Positions 46,046 to 59,121 of a stretch of 64,000 nt of DNA are shown here, piece by piece. The stretch comes from Athripsodes cinereus (Eukaryota > Arthropoda > Insecta > Trichoptera > Leptoceridae), in NCBI GenBank assembly GCA_947579605.1, contig OX388312.1, positions 21,847,313 through 21,911,312 on the forward strand, written 5' to 3'. Both the position numbers and the translations under genes were made by a program. The first letter of the stretch is position 1; every line of letters starts with the position of its first letter. The notes beneath the pieces are model-generated. The model did not search any database. It saw only the letters and a program-made list of their open reading frames with translations, and was not told where the DNA came from.

Positions 46046-46964
46046 AGTTATTTTGTTCGTTATCTTACACGTAATTTTTTATTTTCATTTGGCATATATT
46101 ATGTATAACAGACTAATACATTACATCAATATTTGAGGATTTTGACAATGAAGTTTGCGGATATTTCAAGTACAAATCTGTAAAAAGAAAAAAAAAAAGT
46201 AAATATAAAATGTATAAAATCTTTTTATGATTCTTTATGTACGTTTATGTAAATTTCACATGTAAACCAAGCAATTATTTAATAATAATGAATCGATATA
46301 CCTATAAATGATAACAACGTGCATTGAAAAATCTCACAATATGCAAATGTTGATGATGGCAAAACTTAAAGCATAGTTTTTTAAATTTGTTTTTAATAAT
46401 GTTGATACTGTTTCGAAACATTAAGCATCGTTTTTATATTTTATGTCCAAATACGAGAAATGGATAGCACGGAAAAATACATACAAAAAAATCTCGGAAA
46501 AAATAGTAAATTTGTGTATTGTGAATCCCTAAACAAGACATTTATAAAATTATACGCTCTATTGTTTGAGAAAGAATATATAGGTACGTATATGAAACGC
46601 GCATAAAAAATACTGCCATCATACTCACGTAAGGTAAATAATATTATGTACGTATAACAGAAAGTCGTATTGTGGTGTATCGAACCGAATTATACATTTC
46701 AATAAATTGATATTTATGATGTAACGCTATGGACATTTTTTTTCAAAAGCGATTTGTTATTTTTACCTGATATCATTGTCAATATTTTTTATTACTTACT
46801 TTGTAAAATAACTTAAAAATATTATGGTTGTTTGTTTTATTTGACATTGAGTTGAAATAAATGTCTTAAGTCAATGGCATTTATCATCCATCTGCACTGT
46901 TGTCTTTTTTCAGTACGAATGGGCTTTAATAATCGTTTTTAAATTAACGATTTATTTCACGGCA
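46046..46964. other. AT-rich stretch, no gene seen
   Basis: Nothing recognisable. Confidence 0.45.
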
Positions 46965-47355
46965 ATTGGGCTAGCTAGCGGACTAACTTTATTTTTTGTT
47001 GAATTACGATAAAAAGTAGCCAACTTTATTTAAACTTCCTGAGCAAATGAAATCCAATTACCGATTTTTTTTTTATGATGAAAGGATTTGTAATTGTTCA
47101 TTTCCTATAAGTAGAGTAATCAGCGAACTAACCGAATGCAATAAACATACAAGCTTTATATAAACATTGACAAGAAAATGAAGTTGTCTTTTACGTGCAA
47201 AAAAAGTTAGGACATTCAAAATGGGTGGCTAACATCGTTGATGAATTGAAAGTGTGTTCATATCGTGAAGTATTAAGGCTGTCTGTCTTTTACAGAACAT
47301 CCGAAAACTTACAGAACAGAGTGGGATTTCCATTCTTTGCTGGAGAACTCACATG
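46965..47355 (-). mobile_element. Short retroposon, (TAG)n-tail family, diverged and partly duplicated
   Basis: A 3'-end scrap (CACGGCAATTGGGCTAGCTA) near 46960-47010 is followed by a fuller diverged copy: GACATTCAAAATGGGTGGCT, CTGTCTTTTACAGAACATCC, and a 5' end near AGTGGGATTTCCATTC at 47320-47350. Confidence 0.55.
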
Positions 47356-48814
47356 AAAGCACGTTGTTTTTGTTGATGTAATTAGTTTTTTCCAAGAGAC
47401 TTTTTATATTATTATATTATTCAGTTTAATGTCAACATTTTTTTTTAGCCTTTCACAGTTTTTTAATTTCTCTCTGAGGACTCGTTATAATTTAATAAAA
47501 TATTTTGTATTTAAAAACATTTTTGAACTTGTATAACACTCTTCAAAGTAATGGATGTTTAAAACTTTATACTAAAACACCTGATATAAAAAAAACTTAT
47601 TTTTAATTAGCGTCTTTCATCTATTGTTGAGTGTAAGCAATTCATAGATTTTCTATTTTGGACCATCCACAAAGAATCACCACCAGCCCTTACGATATAA
47701 TTGCATACTATTTTTATAGATGTGTTATTGTAAAAATAATCGGGTTTGATTATTTAATTTCATATTATTTAAATAGTCACATTAAGAAGTTGTGGAGGTA
47801 TCTGATTTAAGCCCGATATAATATATATTTAATTAAATGTATTTATTTCCACACAATATGAGAAAGCGATTTATGTCCCAAAAGCACCTCAAAGATTCTG
47901 TATTATTTATCAGTTCTAGAACATTGCATCCACGTCATTGCATAAATTATAAAATCACTAAATTATAAATTAGAAGAGAATCTCGGTAAAGGCTGGACAT
48001 TCAGGTCAGAAGTTACATATTGAATTAGGAAAATTAAATTGAATATATCGAATTCAATACATATTTTCAACAAGAATGTGAAACGTATTAAAGTTTAAAC
48101 AAATATTAATTAAATAAAGGGCTTAGATTTTAAAAAGCAATTTGGATAATATTTTGGATCTTATAAACCAATATTAAAAATAATTTTGTACATGTATCGC
48201 GATATACGTACATATGTGTAATATTTCCCTATAAGTTATTGTGTGGTTTCAGTCATGTCAAAATAGGAGATAATAACCGAGTTACGCCACTCGGTCGGGT
48301 GTAATAAACGATGGACGAGATTACCAAATCAATTTATCTACCCTTAAACGAGGGATGAATGGTTATTGTAGGCATGTAGGCGTACTAGACGAGAAAGGGT
48401 AGGTTCATATCTAAAATGATAATGTTAACTCTTTATCAGCGAAATTGATCTAAACCAAAACGTTGTATGAGCTCGGTAATCTGTCAATCTTTATTGATTG
48501 GAATCTTTCATCGCTTCTGTTGCAAACATATAATCAAACGGTTTAGGTTTTGAAAAAAAGTCTAAAACAAAATGGAATTTAGTAGATAACATTAACCGAG
48601 ATCTAGAGGAGCTAAATGCTAAAGACGATTGACAATCCATTGCTCAAGATAGAAAGGCTTGGAGATGTATTGTTTTGGAGGCCCTATAGCGGCTTTTCGG
48701 CCATCGGAAGTAAGTAATAGTGTTAAAGTTTGATTAAATTTACTCCATTTGTGGTTGATGGCGTGACTTATGGATATATAATATGTACCTACATAGATAA
48801 ATACATACATATAT
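47356..48814. other. AT-rich stretch, no gene seen
   Basis: Nothing recognisable. Confidence 0.45.
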
Positions 48815-49040
48815 CACAACATTTCTTACGGGGGGGGGGTAACCAGCGGACTAACTGCATATAACAAACATGCACGTCGTCCTCTTCGTGCTAATAAAAG
48901 TTAAGACGTTCAGGATGAGTGGCATATCATATATGAATAAATTAAAGATCATAAATGTCATTTTTTTTACATTTGACTTGTCTTTTACAGAACACTCGCA
49001 ACTTACAGAAGAGAATGGAACACCTTTTCTGTGCCATTTG
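48815..49040 (-). mobile_element. Short retroposon, (TAG)n-tail family, diverged
   Basis: Begins after a run of about ten G (48829-48838), then GGTAACCAGCGGACTAACTG, GTCGTCCTCTTCGTGCTAAT, GACGTTCAGGATGAGTGGCA and TACAGAACACTCGCAACTTA in family order, reverse sense. Confidence 0.6.
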
Positions 49041-50584
49041 AATTTGCGAATCATCACACGTTGATATTTAGATAGACTGATCCAATTTATGATTCATATT
49101 ATTTGTTATAATTTCAAATATTATTATTAGAATATAATTTTATAAAGACAAAATTATAATCCACATTTGGTGGTGTCAAATGATATTTGGATGTGTCCTG
49201 GTTGTGATAAACATTCAATTATATGCCCACATAATTCCGCATATATATGTAATATGTAAATATATTATTATTGTGGAAGCATGCGGTTACAGTACATCAA
49301 TATGTGCATTCGTGATAAATTCATTTCGTGCTTGAATATGTGAATCAAATCGTTTTCTGCAAAAACCACACATGTTACAAAATCAATGTTCTCTAGAAAT
49401 TAAATAAATCTTTCTATTTTTTAACTTAAGCAAATCGTTATGGGTTTTGTTGTATTTTAAAAGCCTCAATGGTCCTGATCGCAACCATGTTTATTATTTT
49501 TATACTATATCTTATTATTATTATTCGTTTTTTTAAAAACTTCACATGTGTGAAAATTAAGGTATGAAATGGTATTTTTTGCATTTACTGCAAATATCTA
49601 TTATGTCTTTTTGCTATTATTTATCTATTATATTATCTTTTATATTATTATCTATTATATTATGAATATATCTATTTGGGAGCGCCCAAAACGAAAAAAA
49701 AACACATCTACTATAGTTTCTTATATTATCAATAAATACGTAATGTGTTGGACATGTGTTGTTTTTACAGACCACGCGAAAATCACGTATTTATTTATAA
49801 TGTAAGGAACTATGGTAGATGTATGCTTTTACAGAATAACATAGATACCGCACATTAGGAACGATTTTTGAAATAAAATGGAAAATGAAAAAAATGCGAC
49901 ATGTGTGGTTTTTGAAAACCACGATTCAATTGTAACATCAATAATATAATCATATCATAACATGTATCTACGATATAACATTGCACAATATAAAGTATGT
50001 ATGTAAAGTATTGATTATTATGCAATGAGAGCTCCGGAGACTTAACGATATTATGCATGCGATGGTCCGAAAACGACGTGTTAACTGTAATTCTGGACGA
50101 TAGAACCTCTAATATCATTATTGGCAAACAATAGTTATAGTATCAAACTGTAAATTCTTGCTGAATATGTGTTGCTAGAAGTGAGCATTGCTTTATGTTG
50201 TATAAAATCAAGAAATATGACAATTTAAAAATGTTCGTTAAAATATTTCCTTACCATTAGCCAAATTTAGCCCAAAAATACCAACAAAGGTTTAGCCGCT
50301 GTTGGAATATTCTTTTGAAATGTCAAGAATAATATTTTCCTTCTTTTTTAATATGTATGGTGCAATATCAATTTTACAATTTTTAGTTATGTACCCTAGT
50401 TTGCATATTTTTCAAAATATTTTTCAAAAAAACAGGCATTATTGTTTGGAAAAAAATATCTTATGTCAATTATTACAAATTTATTTAGAATAACATGAAG
50501 TTATCTCAATATTTAAAAATATATCTCTTTACTTCACCATTTTATACATTATTCTATAAATCATCTTACATCAAATTGATATAA
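49041..50584. other. AT-rich stretch, no gene seen
   Basis: Short TATTA-rich frames only. Confidence 0.45.
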
Positions 50585-52372
50585 GTTTTACATGAGTGCC
50601 ACATTAAATACGTAGAATCGGTAGAGGACTCTCTTAATACGACAACTAAAAAATTGTGGGAATTTGTCAAAGCGAAAAAGAGGGGAGGAGACATTCCGGG
50701 CTGTATGCGCATGGGTGACACGCTTGCAGTAACGGGAGAGGATATCTGCAACATGTTCTCAGTTTATTTTTCATCGGTTTTTGATGACTCCTCATGTTTG
50801 AATGACCCGACGGTTCATCAATCACCCCGTCATTGTCATAATCTTAGTTCTCTATTGATTTCCGAGTCAGACACGTTATTAACAGTGCTTTCATCATTGG
50901 ACTCTAATAAGGGTGCAGGCCCTGATGAGATCCCTCCTATTTTTATTAAAACTTGTGCTGCTGAACTGGCTGGCCCTCTCTGCTCCATTTTCAATAAATC
51001 ACTATGCGAGGGTACTTTTCCTGATCTTTGGAAACTTGCTAAGATTACTCCTGTTTTTAAGTCCGGCGAATCGAGTATTGTATCTAATTATAGACCGATT
51101 AGCATCCTCTCGTGTGTGGCTAAAGTTTTCGAAAAGTTAGTCTACGGTCCTTTGTTCAGTCATCTCGGTAACTTTCTGAGCATCACACAGCATGGTTTCG
51201 TCCCCAAAAAATCCACCTGTACAAATTTGTTAGAGTTCATGTCTTGTCTTACTACTTGCCTGGACAAACGTACTCAGGTGGACGTGGTGTATACTGACTT
51301 CAGTAAGGCCTTCGACAGGGTGAACCACGCTGTTCTCCTGTCGAAGATGGGTGCAATGGGTATACATGGCAGGCTACTTGGTTGGATAGGATCGTACCTC
51401 CGTGACAGATCTCAATATGTTGTGGTTGGTGGCTTTGAATCTCCCCCCTGTCCGGTTACGTCTGGTGTGCCTCAGGGATCACACTTGGGCCCTCTGCTCT
51501 TTCTCGTCTTTATCAATGACCTTCCTCCACTCCTTCGGTGTCACACACTCATGTATGCTGACGATCTAAAGATATTTTACCCAATTAACACAGAGGCGGA
51601 CCACCTACTTCTACAAAATGATCTTAATACCTTATCTCAGTGGTGTCAGCTTAACAAAATGTCATTAAATATCAAAAAGTGTTTAACTATCACATATACC
51701 ACTAAAAAACAAGTAAAATTATTTGATTACTCTATAGAAAATCAGAAATTAAAACGGGTTGATGAGATTCGCGATTTGGGTGTGGTTCTTGATTCTCAAC
51801 TGAGTTTCCGAAGCCATTATGAGAGCATTATAAATAAAGCAAATAAAATGCTAGGTTTTATCTGCAGAGTAACCAGTGATTTCAAAAGAACGGAAAGTCT
51901 TAAGGCCTTGTATGTGTCGCTTGTCCGAGGTGTTCTTGAGTATAACTCTCAAATATGGTCCCCATATTTCAAAATCCATAACGACAGCATCGAGCGGGTT
52001 CAAAAGCACTTTATCAGAATTTTGTCATACCGTGCCGGTCAAGCTAGAAGTCTAAATTGTTACCAAGATCGCTTAACCTACTTTAATCTTGACAGTTTGC
52101 ATGATAGACGTATAATTGCCGATCTTTCTCTTCTCTACAAGGTTGTAAATCACAGCGTAGCGACTGCATCACTTGGCGATCTTGATTTCTACACTCCAAA
52201 TCCACGTCTCCGTAGTACCAACACATTCCGAGTAAGAGTTCACAACAACAATATCGGCCACTTTAGCCCAGTATCGCGAATGTGCAGATTTTATAACATC
52301 TTGTGTGAGAAAGGGGTGGAGGGGGTTGATATATATTTAACGACTCGTTGGCTACATTTGGGAGGGAGGTGA
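50585..52372 (+). CDS. LINE reverse transcriptase (5'-truncated)
   Basis: RNA-directed DNA polymerase of a non-LTR retrotransposon, which copies its RNA at a nicked chromosomal target. The frame is open for about 596 codons; the first 23 precede a TTG at 50654, and no ATG marks a natural start because the element is truncated. Counting from that TTG: GAGPDEIP near 88-94, NYRPISIL at 145-152, the first catalytic aspartate in TDFSKAFD (214-221), SGVPQGSHLGPLLF (270-283), and the catalytic YADD (301-304). Thumb and carboxyl region follow to residue 572. No frameshift or internal stop, so the copy is young. The N-terminal apurinic endonuclease is absent, so it cannot move itself. The motif set fits the jockey/CR1 group; the exact clade needs a tree. 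Confidence 0.9.
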   Translation, partial: VLHECHIKYVESVEDSLNTTTKKLWEFVKAKKRGGDIPGCMRMGDTLAVTGEDICNMFSVYFSSVFDDSSCLNDPTVHQSPRHCHNLSSLLISESDTLLTVLSSLDSNKGAGPDEIPPIFIKTCAAELAGPLCSIFNKSLCEGTFPDLWKLAKITPVFKSGESSIVSNYRPISILSCVAKVFEKLVYGPLFSHLGNFLSITQHGFVPKKSTCTNLLEFMSCLTTCLDKRTQVDVVYTDFSKAFDRVNHAVLLSKMGAMGIHGRLLGWIGSYLRDRSQYVVVGGFESPPCPVTSGVPQGSHLGPLLFLVFINDLPPLLRCHTLMYADDLKIFYPINTEADHLLLQNDLNTLSQWCQLNKMSLNIKKCLTITYTTKKQVKLFDYSIENQKLKRVDEIRDLGVVLDSQLSFRSHYESIINKANKMLGFICRVTSDFKRTESLKALYVSLVRGVLEYNSQIWSPYFKIHNDSIERVQKHFIRILSYRAGQARSLNCYQDRLTYFNLDSLHDRRIIADLSLLYKVVNHSVATASLGDLDFYTPNPRLRSTNTFRVRVHNNNIGHFSPVSRMCRFYNILCEKGVEGVDIYLTTRWLHLGGR

Positions 52373-52846
52373 AGTGTAATGTAAAATTGTTGACATAGTT
52401 TGTTTCGAAGGTTTCATTTTTCGTCCTTTGCCTGTGGCTTGTTGTCGTACTAGGTGTGCGATTCGTCAAGAGCCCGATTCGGGTTAATTAAACTAAAATA
52501 GTTGTGTTGTTGTTCTATGATTATTGTTACATTATATTTTGTTGTTCATTTCTTTTGTTCTTCTTGCACATCATCGTTCATATAACAAATCAACAGAGCA
52601 GTTTACCTAAGAAAAATGCGATGATGTGCATTAGCAGGATTATCTCTACATACATAGAGAGAGATTATCATTATCGTGGCATTATGAATTACGCTTTAAT
52701 TGAATTCTCTGTTTGTGCATGCTGTAGACGCTCTTAATTGGGGAACTGGCCAGATCTTGTTGTATGTTTGTAATTTATGTATTGTGTTGTCAGTTTTCTG
52801 TGAGTGTCTCTATAAAATAAAATAAAAATAAAAAAAAAAAAAAAAA
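50585..52846 (+). mobile_element. 5'-truncated LINE (jockey/CR1-type) with poly(A) tail
   Basis: Starts within the protein (open from 50585 after a TAA), runs through an intact reverse transcriptase to a stop at 52372, then a 3' untranslated region and an A-rich tail (52812-52846). The endonuclease half and any ORF1 are missing, as expected from incomplete reverse transcription. ATATAA occurs at both edges (50579-50584 and just after the A run) and may be a short target duplication. GC content is visibly higher than the flanks. Confidence 0.85.
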
Positions 52847-54235
52847 TATAAAATAAGGACAGATTTGAAATATTCTTATTGGTTTTTTATCGAATCAGAA
52901 AGAAACTGTAATTTCCTTTTTATTGTGAAAATAATATTAATAAAAATATTATATTGTTAGATTCTTATTATATCATGTAAAAAGTATTACTTTGTGGAAT
53001 AGAAAATAAAGCATTAAAATGAAATTACAGAAACAACTTATTAAGAAATCGTGCCCATAATAAAATTATTGCATTAAAGGTTTAGATATTCCTACAATAT
53101 TAGGGAACCTTTTATGCATGAGAATCTTGTATAAAGGGTCTACTTTCAGTATAGAAGTAATAATAGTAGTAGTAGGTTTGAAGTATGCCATGTATAAATA
53201 TATCATTATTCCTGGGTTGTTAGGTTATACGTGAAGTATGTAGAGGACAAGGATATTACAAATAACGTGAACGAAGGTTCAAGAGAGGTTGCCTCTACAT
53301 ATTCTAGATTGTGATTCCCTTGAAATATTCTTTTTACTGAAGTGGCTATTGCTGTGTAGTATAATATAATAAGATATTCATCAAGTTGTGTGTACCAACA
53401 AGGAACCACATACAATTTTAACTCATTGAACGTTAGTGAGGTCACCGATGACCGGCATTGATTATTTCAACAAACCCATGGCTTACGCATGGCCGGCGTT
53501 AATTCTTTCGGAAAGTATATTAGTATGGAATGAAGATGTAACAGAAACATTATATTTACTAATGAAGTCACTTGAATGACTAGTGACCGATACATCAGGC
53601 AAAACTTTTATTTGTTAGCTATGGACGAATACATTGTTACGTTGTTTTAAAATAAAGAGTGATGCACAAGGTCTTTATTCTTACTAATTGTTAAATAATT
53701 CGAGATATACATTAATTGATTAAAAAGTAGCTTAAGGTCTCCTCTACGTGTCCGCTTTAAACTATCAATGCCGGTCACAAGTGCCCGATGTAGCATTAAG
53801 AGATTATTATTATTACTACTTATAGATTGTATAGATTTAGGTGAGTACGGTATTCTTGACCACATTGTAAATGTTTGATGAATGTCAAAAATAGACTCTT
53901 TCAATGAGTAGAGTGTTTGTACACAAACTTTCATGTTTTTTAATTCCGTCAATGAGCTCTCAAATTATAGTTATCTACTTGGATAAATTCTTCGACAAAC
54001 AAATATCAATTTATTAAATGACCTCGAAAAATTTTCGACAAATATTTATAGCAACTTAATGCCAGCAACCCTCTCTTAAGCACTTCTGACGCTTTGAAAT
54101 TGCTAACATAGGAACCTATTGTATTTTCTATGCAAATCATCCAGGCTGTCGTCAATCAAACAGGCAAATAACTAGCGCTTTTTATAAATATCTGTTATTG
54201 GACGTTGTCAGAGCATGACCAATTTAGATGGACAT
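52847..54235. other. No gene seen; weak inverted ends at 53445-53777
   Basis: GATGACCGGCATTGAT (53446-53461) and ATCAATGCCGGTCAC (about 53763-53777) face each other across about 300 bp and could be the ends of an old DNA-transposon derivative. A 101-codon minus frame at 53647-53952 is not recognisable. Confidence 0.35.
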
Positions 54236-54239
54236 TACT

Positions 54240-54345
54240 AATATTACTGCTATATTATAATCTTGGCTGATCCTAAATAATGTAAAGCGCCCTTGATATT
54301 ATCTCAGTACGGCGCTATATAAATTGTCATATTATTATTGGCTAG
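54240..54345 (+). repeat. Retroposon tail of the GCGCTATATAAAT type
   Basis: GTAAAGCGCCCTTGATATTA followed by CGGCGCTATATAAATTG and TATTATTATT. This pattern (GCGCC...GGCGCTATATAAAT then ATT repeats) is a widespread 3' end of invertebrate SINE/LINE elements. Only the tail is present. Confidence 0.6.
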
Positions 54346-55174
54346 AATTTACAAGCTTATATCAGAGTTATAAATATTTTCTATTTCAATATGAATGAGT
54401 GTGAACTTGAAATATTATTTTAAAATTAAACAGTAACTATAAAATAACCCGTTTTTATAATCCTTTATGTCTTATTCTGAAAATATTCAATTGTCAGTCT
54501 TCCAAAAAAGTATTTTCTAATGCAAATTATTCTTAGCATTACGAGGATTTCAGATAATATTTCTTAACTAAGCCCTTTGCTAGATATATTTTGATGATGG
54601 AAATTCAAAGAAGACTCGAAGTGCTAACCGCTTGGTGAAATAAATAATAATACTAAATTCTTAAGAGATTTAAAGGATGTACGCAAGGTCATGAAAAGGA
54701 TAAAATATTTCCTGAAAGGCTTTCATAGACCGCAGAAGTAGGCGACGTAAAACCACTGGAAATTGAAAACTGTTTTTTATAATAAACTATTCTGTTCGAA
54801 ATGAAAAACTGTTTTTTTTTTTAACAATCAGTGACTTAACTGAACCAAAAACGTTCTTGCGCAATATGAGATTGTATTTCCAAAAATTAAAATAGCTTTA
54901 TTTCAACTTTACTCAATTAAAAAAATAGTTCAGACTTCACCTTATTAAACCCTAAAATAACTAGATGAAATACAGTTTACACGCAATCTTAGGTGTAATA
55001 TACATTTAGATCCTCATTATTAAACACCGAGTTCTTTGATTTATATACATTTAGTATAAGCAGATTTTAAGTTGTACCAATACTGTCTTACAATACATAA
55101 TACTAGGTACCAAAAGTTGAATATCTTCTAACTCTACTCTTATTAGATTTTAAGGATGCTTTTGATTTCCACTA
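54346..55174. other. AT-rich stretch, no gene seen
   Basis: Nothing recognisable. Confidence 0.45.
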
Positions 55175-55985
55175 AAAATGGTTTTTAAAATTGGTCCATG
55201 TAAAGAAAAAAATAAATAAAATTTCTCCATTAGCTGGAATTATGAAAAGGGCTGACATGTTTGATTTGCGAACGAAACGTATGATGTATCATGCCTTCAT
55301 TGTGCCTCACATTACATATGGATTGGTGGTCTGGTCACACTGTAGTATCCAAGTCAGAGATTCAATGCAAAGGATTATGAATAAGTCACTCAAAAATATA
55401 CATGGTCTAAATAAACTGACAAAGACAGCTGACCTATATAGAATTACAGGAGAGATGACCCTAGAACAGTTAATAAATATGGAAAAATCCAAAGCTATAC
55501 ATAAAATTAAAGAAGGCAAGTTGAAATCAAATCTGACGCTGACGTTCAATAATAGTGTACATGGATATAATACAAGAAGTGCAGGTCATATTAGAAATGA
55601 TACACCAAGAACAAATAGAGTTCGTGATGATTTCCTGTACTCTGCAATTAAAGCCTATAATAGTTTACCTAACAATGTAAAATAATGTAGCAATGTAAAA
55701 ACTTTTAAAAACAAAATTAGTAAGCTAGTGAAAGAAAACGGTGTTAATGTCCAGAAAGTTTGAAGTGGTGTAGTGTTGTGTCATATGCATGCTTATATTC
55801 ATATATATGTGTATATATATATATATATTATTTATTTTTAAATGTCAAATGTATTACTTATGTTTATATTTTGTTTTGTTTGCTTGATGTCTGTAAATGG
55901 TTTTTACCTCTGATGCCAGCAATCCAGATTGCTGTTTTGAGGTTTATTGTACAGTAAATAAAAAAAAAAAAAAAAAAATGGTTTT
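55175..55985 (+). mobile_element. 5'-truncated LINE with 11-bp target duplication
   Basis: AAAATGGTTTT stands at 55175-55185 and again at 55975-55985, directly after a poly(A) run that ends the element. Between them are the last 170 or so codons of a LINE protein and its untranslated tail. This is a textbook target-primed insertion with severe 5' truncation. Confidence 0.85.
55186..55685 (+). pseudogene. LINE reverse transcriptase C-terminal fragment
   Basis: Open frame from the insertion edge: LVHVKKKINKISPLAGIMKR, then HAFIVPHITYGLVVWSH, SVHGYNTRSAGHIRNDTPRT and a close AYNSLPNNVK before TAA. The HxxYNTRxA...NSLPxxVK ending and the YGxxVW segment are typical of the thumb and carboxyl tail of CR1/L2/Daphne-like elements. 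The catalytic palm is missing. This frame is distinct from the LINE at 50.6 kb. Confidence 0.8.
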
Positions 55986-56594
55986 CGTCCCCTGCACAGA
56001 GATAAATAAGTACATAGTTGTAATATTAATAATATAATTTCAGCAATTTAATAAATTTAATTCTGAATTAATGGAGGATTTCGTGTCGCGTAAATCTGGT
56101 TGATAAAGGTAAAATAATTGTGTTACCGTCATTATAGATAGATACTACGTTATCCAGTGTTTTGAGTTGTTGTAAACCACTAAATAATATAGGAACAATG
56201 GTTGTATTGTGATTTACTTACTTTTGTGGGTTGAATGTTTTATTGTCTTACATCCCATAGGGTTGTTTAAAATATTATCGCGCATTTGTGAATGTCTAGT
56301 TTCTGTTTAATCAAGATTGGAAATGATTATTATAATAGTCTCTAAAATAATTTTATCTTTGAGCTATTTTATATCCAATCGAGTCCCAAGTAATTGTGTC
56401 ATAGACTGGACAGCATATTATCTACATATCACATACTATGACTTTATCGCCAGGATAGAGACTTTGATTCTGTTGTTGCTTTTTAATGATGTTTCTTTTG
56501 TGTTTTTTATTCTTTGTCTCGCTGTTTTTTGTTTTTGTTTTATTTGCATTCATTTTTCCTGCTGAGATCGCTTCGGTTCGGCTGTTATGGTCTC
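55986..56594. other. AT-rich stretch, no gene seen
   Basis: A small hairpin CTGAGA...TCTCAG lies at about 56561-56597. Nothing else. Confidence 0.4.
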
Positions 56595-56980
56595 AGTGCT
56601 GGGTGACATTTTTGGGATGATAATAATAAGGTTACATAATAATATGTAAATTTAACACATGAAACTACCATATAAGGCTTAGAAAGACAACAAAACAACA
56701 ACGATAAATTATAAGGTATTTGATTATAAATTTTCTATTTCTATTTTTTTTTCACTGACCTGTAGTGCTGGGTGACATTTTTGGATAATAATAATAAAGT
56801 TACATAATATGTAACTTTATTATTATTATCCAAAAATGTTAATGTAAATTTAGCACAATCATGAAACTACCATATAAGCCTTAGAAAAGACAACAAAACA
56901 ACAATGTTAAAACAACAATGATAAATAATAAGGTATTTGATTATAAATTTTCTATTTCCATTTTTTTTTCACTGACCTGT
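56595..56980. repeat. Tandem duplication (period 169 bp), second copy with a palindrome
   Basis: AGTGCTGGGTGACATTTTTG...TTTTTTTTCACTGACCTGT is repeated at 56595-56763 and 56764-56980. The second copy contains a 59-bp near-perfect palindrome (56778-56806 with 56808-56836, one base between) absent from the first, plus a small AACAACAATG duplication. Confidence 0.88.
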
Positions 56981-59115
56981 TTGTTACTTCAGAAATTTTT
57001 ATTCTTATGATGTCTATGGCCAACTATCCCATTATATTTTTGTTGGTTATGAACGCGAGTCAATTAGTGTCGTGTCTGCTTTGCAACAATATTGGTAATC
57101 TTGTCGTTAGAGATTCAATCGACACGTTATCTCTTTAGAATAAAAAAACAATTAGTGAAAAATGTAAGAAAATTAAACAAAATTTTAATTTTTACAAAAA
57201 ATGAAAATTAAACATTTGTTTTTGATAAAAATGCACAACTTAATTAGTTAAAGGGTGTATTTCGCGTTATTTGTATATATAACGAGATTCGATGCTTTTG
57301 TAACTTTGTATTAGGTAATATTTGGAAGCTTTTTTAATGATGTGTATAAGTTAATACTAATGAAAATAATAATAATTATATTTATTTAAGAAAGGAAATG
57401 AAAATCACTCCGGAAGGGAAACATTTTTTCATTATTTACAATAAGTATTTGTTTTAACAATCGACGTATAAAATAAATATTTGTATAAAATAATATTAGG
57501 TATTTTCTAACCAATTCTCGATATTAATATATTCGTCATCTACAAAGAATGCGATCTACAATCAGACGAAAAAAAATAATGAGCCATTTATTTGAGAAAA
57601 CATGAAAACGCAAAACAGGTACCTGTATTATTTGAGAAATTTTTAATTAAATTCATTTTTATTTTTAATTTCCCTAAGATATCATCATCAGTTTACGGAC
57701 CTAACCAATGCTCAGAAATATAGGAGATTCACATAGTGGTCGAGTACTGAATTTTTGCCCTTAAAATTTCTGACTCGGACAACACCTTTTCTCAGTGCAC
57801 TTTTCATACGCCGATATCACAATTACAGGAATATAGTTTGAAAAAGTGACTTATTTATTCACACCAATACAGTTTCTACCCTAAATAGGATGAAATAAAT
57901 ACGCAAGTTGCCTCCTCCATGTCAATGAAAAAGAAGGCCTTCAAGAATATTGAATTAATTGCACAAAATCGCTCTGAATTAAAATGGCTTGCTATTATCC
58001 TTCTCTTCATAATATAATATTAAATGGTGTATTTTGAACATCCTACTTGTTTTCACGAAGTATTTTTGTACATAAGTAAGTATTTTATTTTGATGTTCTT
58101 AAATAAAATCAACAATAATTTATCATTTTATTCGATATCCAAATCACAGAATGGATGTAGTGGGAGGAGTCCTCTCTTGTGTCGTCGATACTTCCCGGAA
58201 GGAGATTGTCAGCTAGATTTTTCATCTTTTACTGCTCTTTTTTTAGGAATCACATTATCAAGCATATTCTGAAATTATTAGACATTAAGAATATTCGCCC
58301 ATCCATACGAATAACAGGAAGTACTGATGTAAACAAAGTTTGGTTTATACTAGTATCTAGCAAGAATTTATTAATAAATTTAATATCTCAGTAACATACA
58401 TAGTTCTTAGATCACAGCGTTGATTTTATTAAAATTTATTTAATAATTCAAGCCAAGAAAAAGAACACTACGTAAAATGAAAATAGTATATTTAGTACAA
58501 TCACGGACAATAAATAGAAGTACAATGTCCAATTAAAAGTGTCCATGTATAATTCCATTTATTTATATAATTTTCTATTCATTAATATGATCGACCAAAG
58601 TGTCATAAATATGATTATTTCTTATGTACATATGTAAAGTGCACGTAATTATTATCTTAAATCTAAATAATTTACAAGGTGGCAAATAAAATATAATCGT
58701 ACAATATCGTTATTCTAAACGTTCCGTGTAACACCCGGACTAGATAAAATTAAATAAAATAAAATAAATTACCTATATTTTGTTTATAATTTACTAATTG
58801 GTTTACTATTGTATAGACTCATTTTAATTTTAAAGATTATTTTTCATATAAAAACATAACATTATATCAAGCTGATTCATATTTTATGTATACTAACTAT
58901 CAGAGGAAGGCTACCTCTTCAAAAAAATAATGCTCATCTCTGATATGGGTTTTTGTGGTTTCCCCAATATCGTTAAAAGGCAAATGCTGGAGATGTTTTT
59001 CTTAAAATCCGTCCACAACGGTACTCTATTTCAATTGTTTGTTACCACTGTCTTAACTACCTCTTTTGTTTTGCTACCCAATGACATACTATATATATTT
59101 GTTACCAACCTGTAA
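56981..59115. other. AT-rich stretch, no gene seen
   Basis: About 2.1 kb with only short frames. A piece reading IAQNRSELKWLA (about 57960-57995) recalls the end of a LINE protein but is too short to call. Confidence 0.4.
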
Positions 59116-59121
59116 TTTCTT

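Noticed and set aside
53647..53952. 101-residue minus-strand frame as a gene
   Set aside because: Asn/Ile/Ser-rich, overlaps a possible MITE interior, and shows no recognisable motif.
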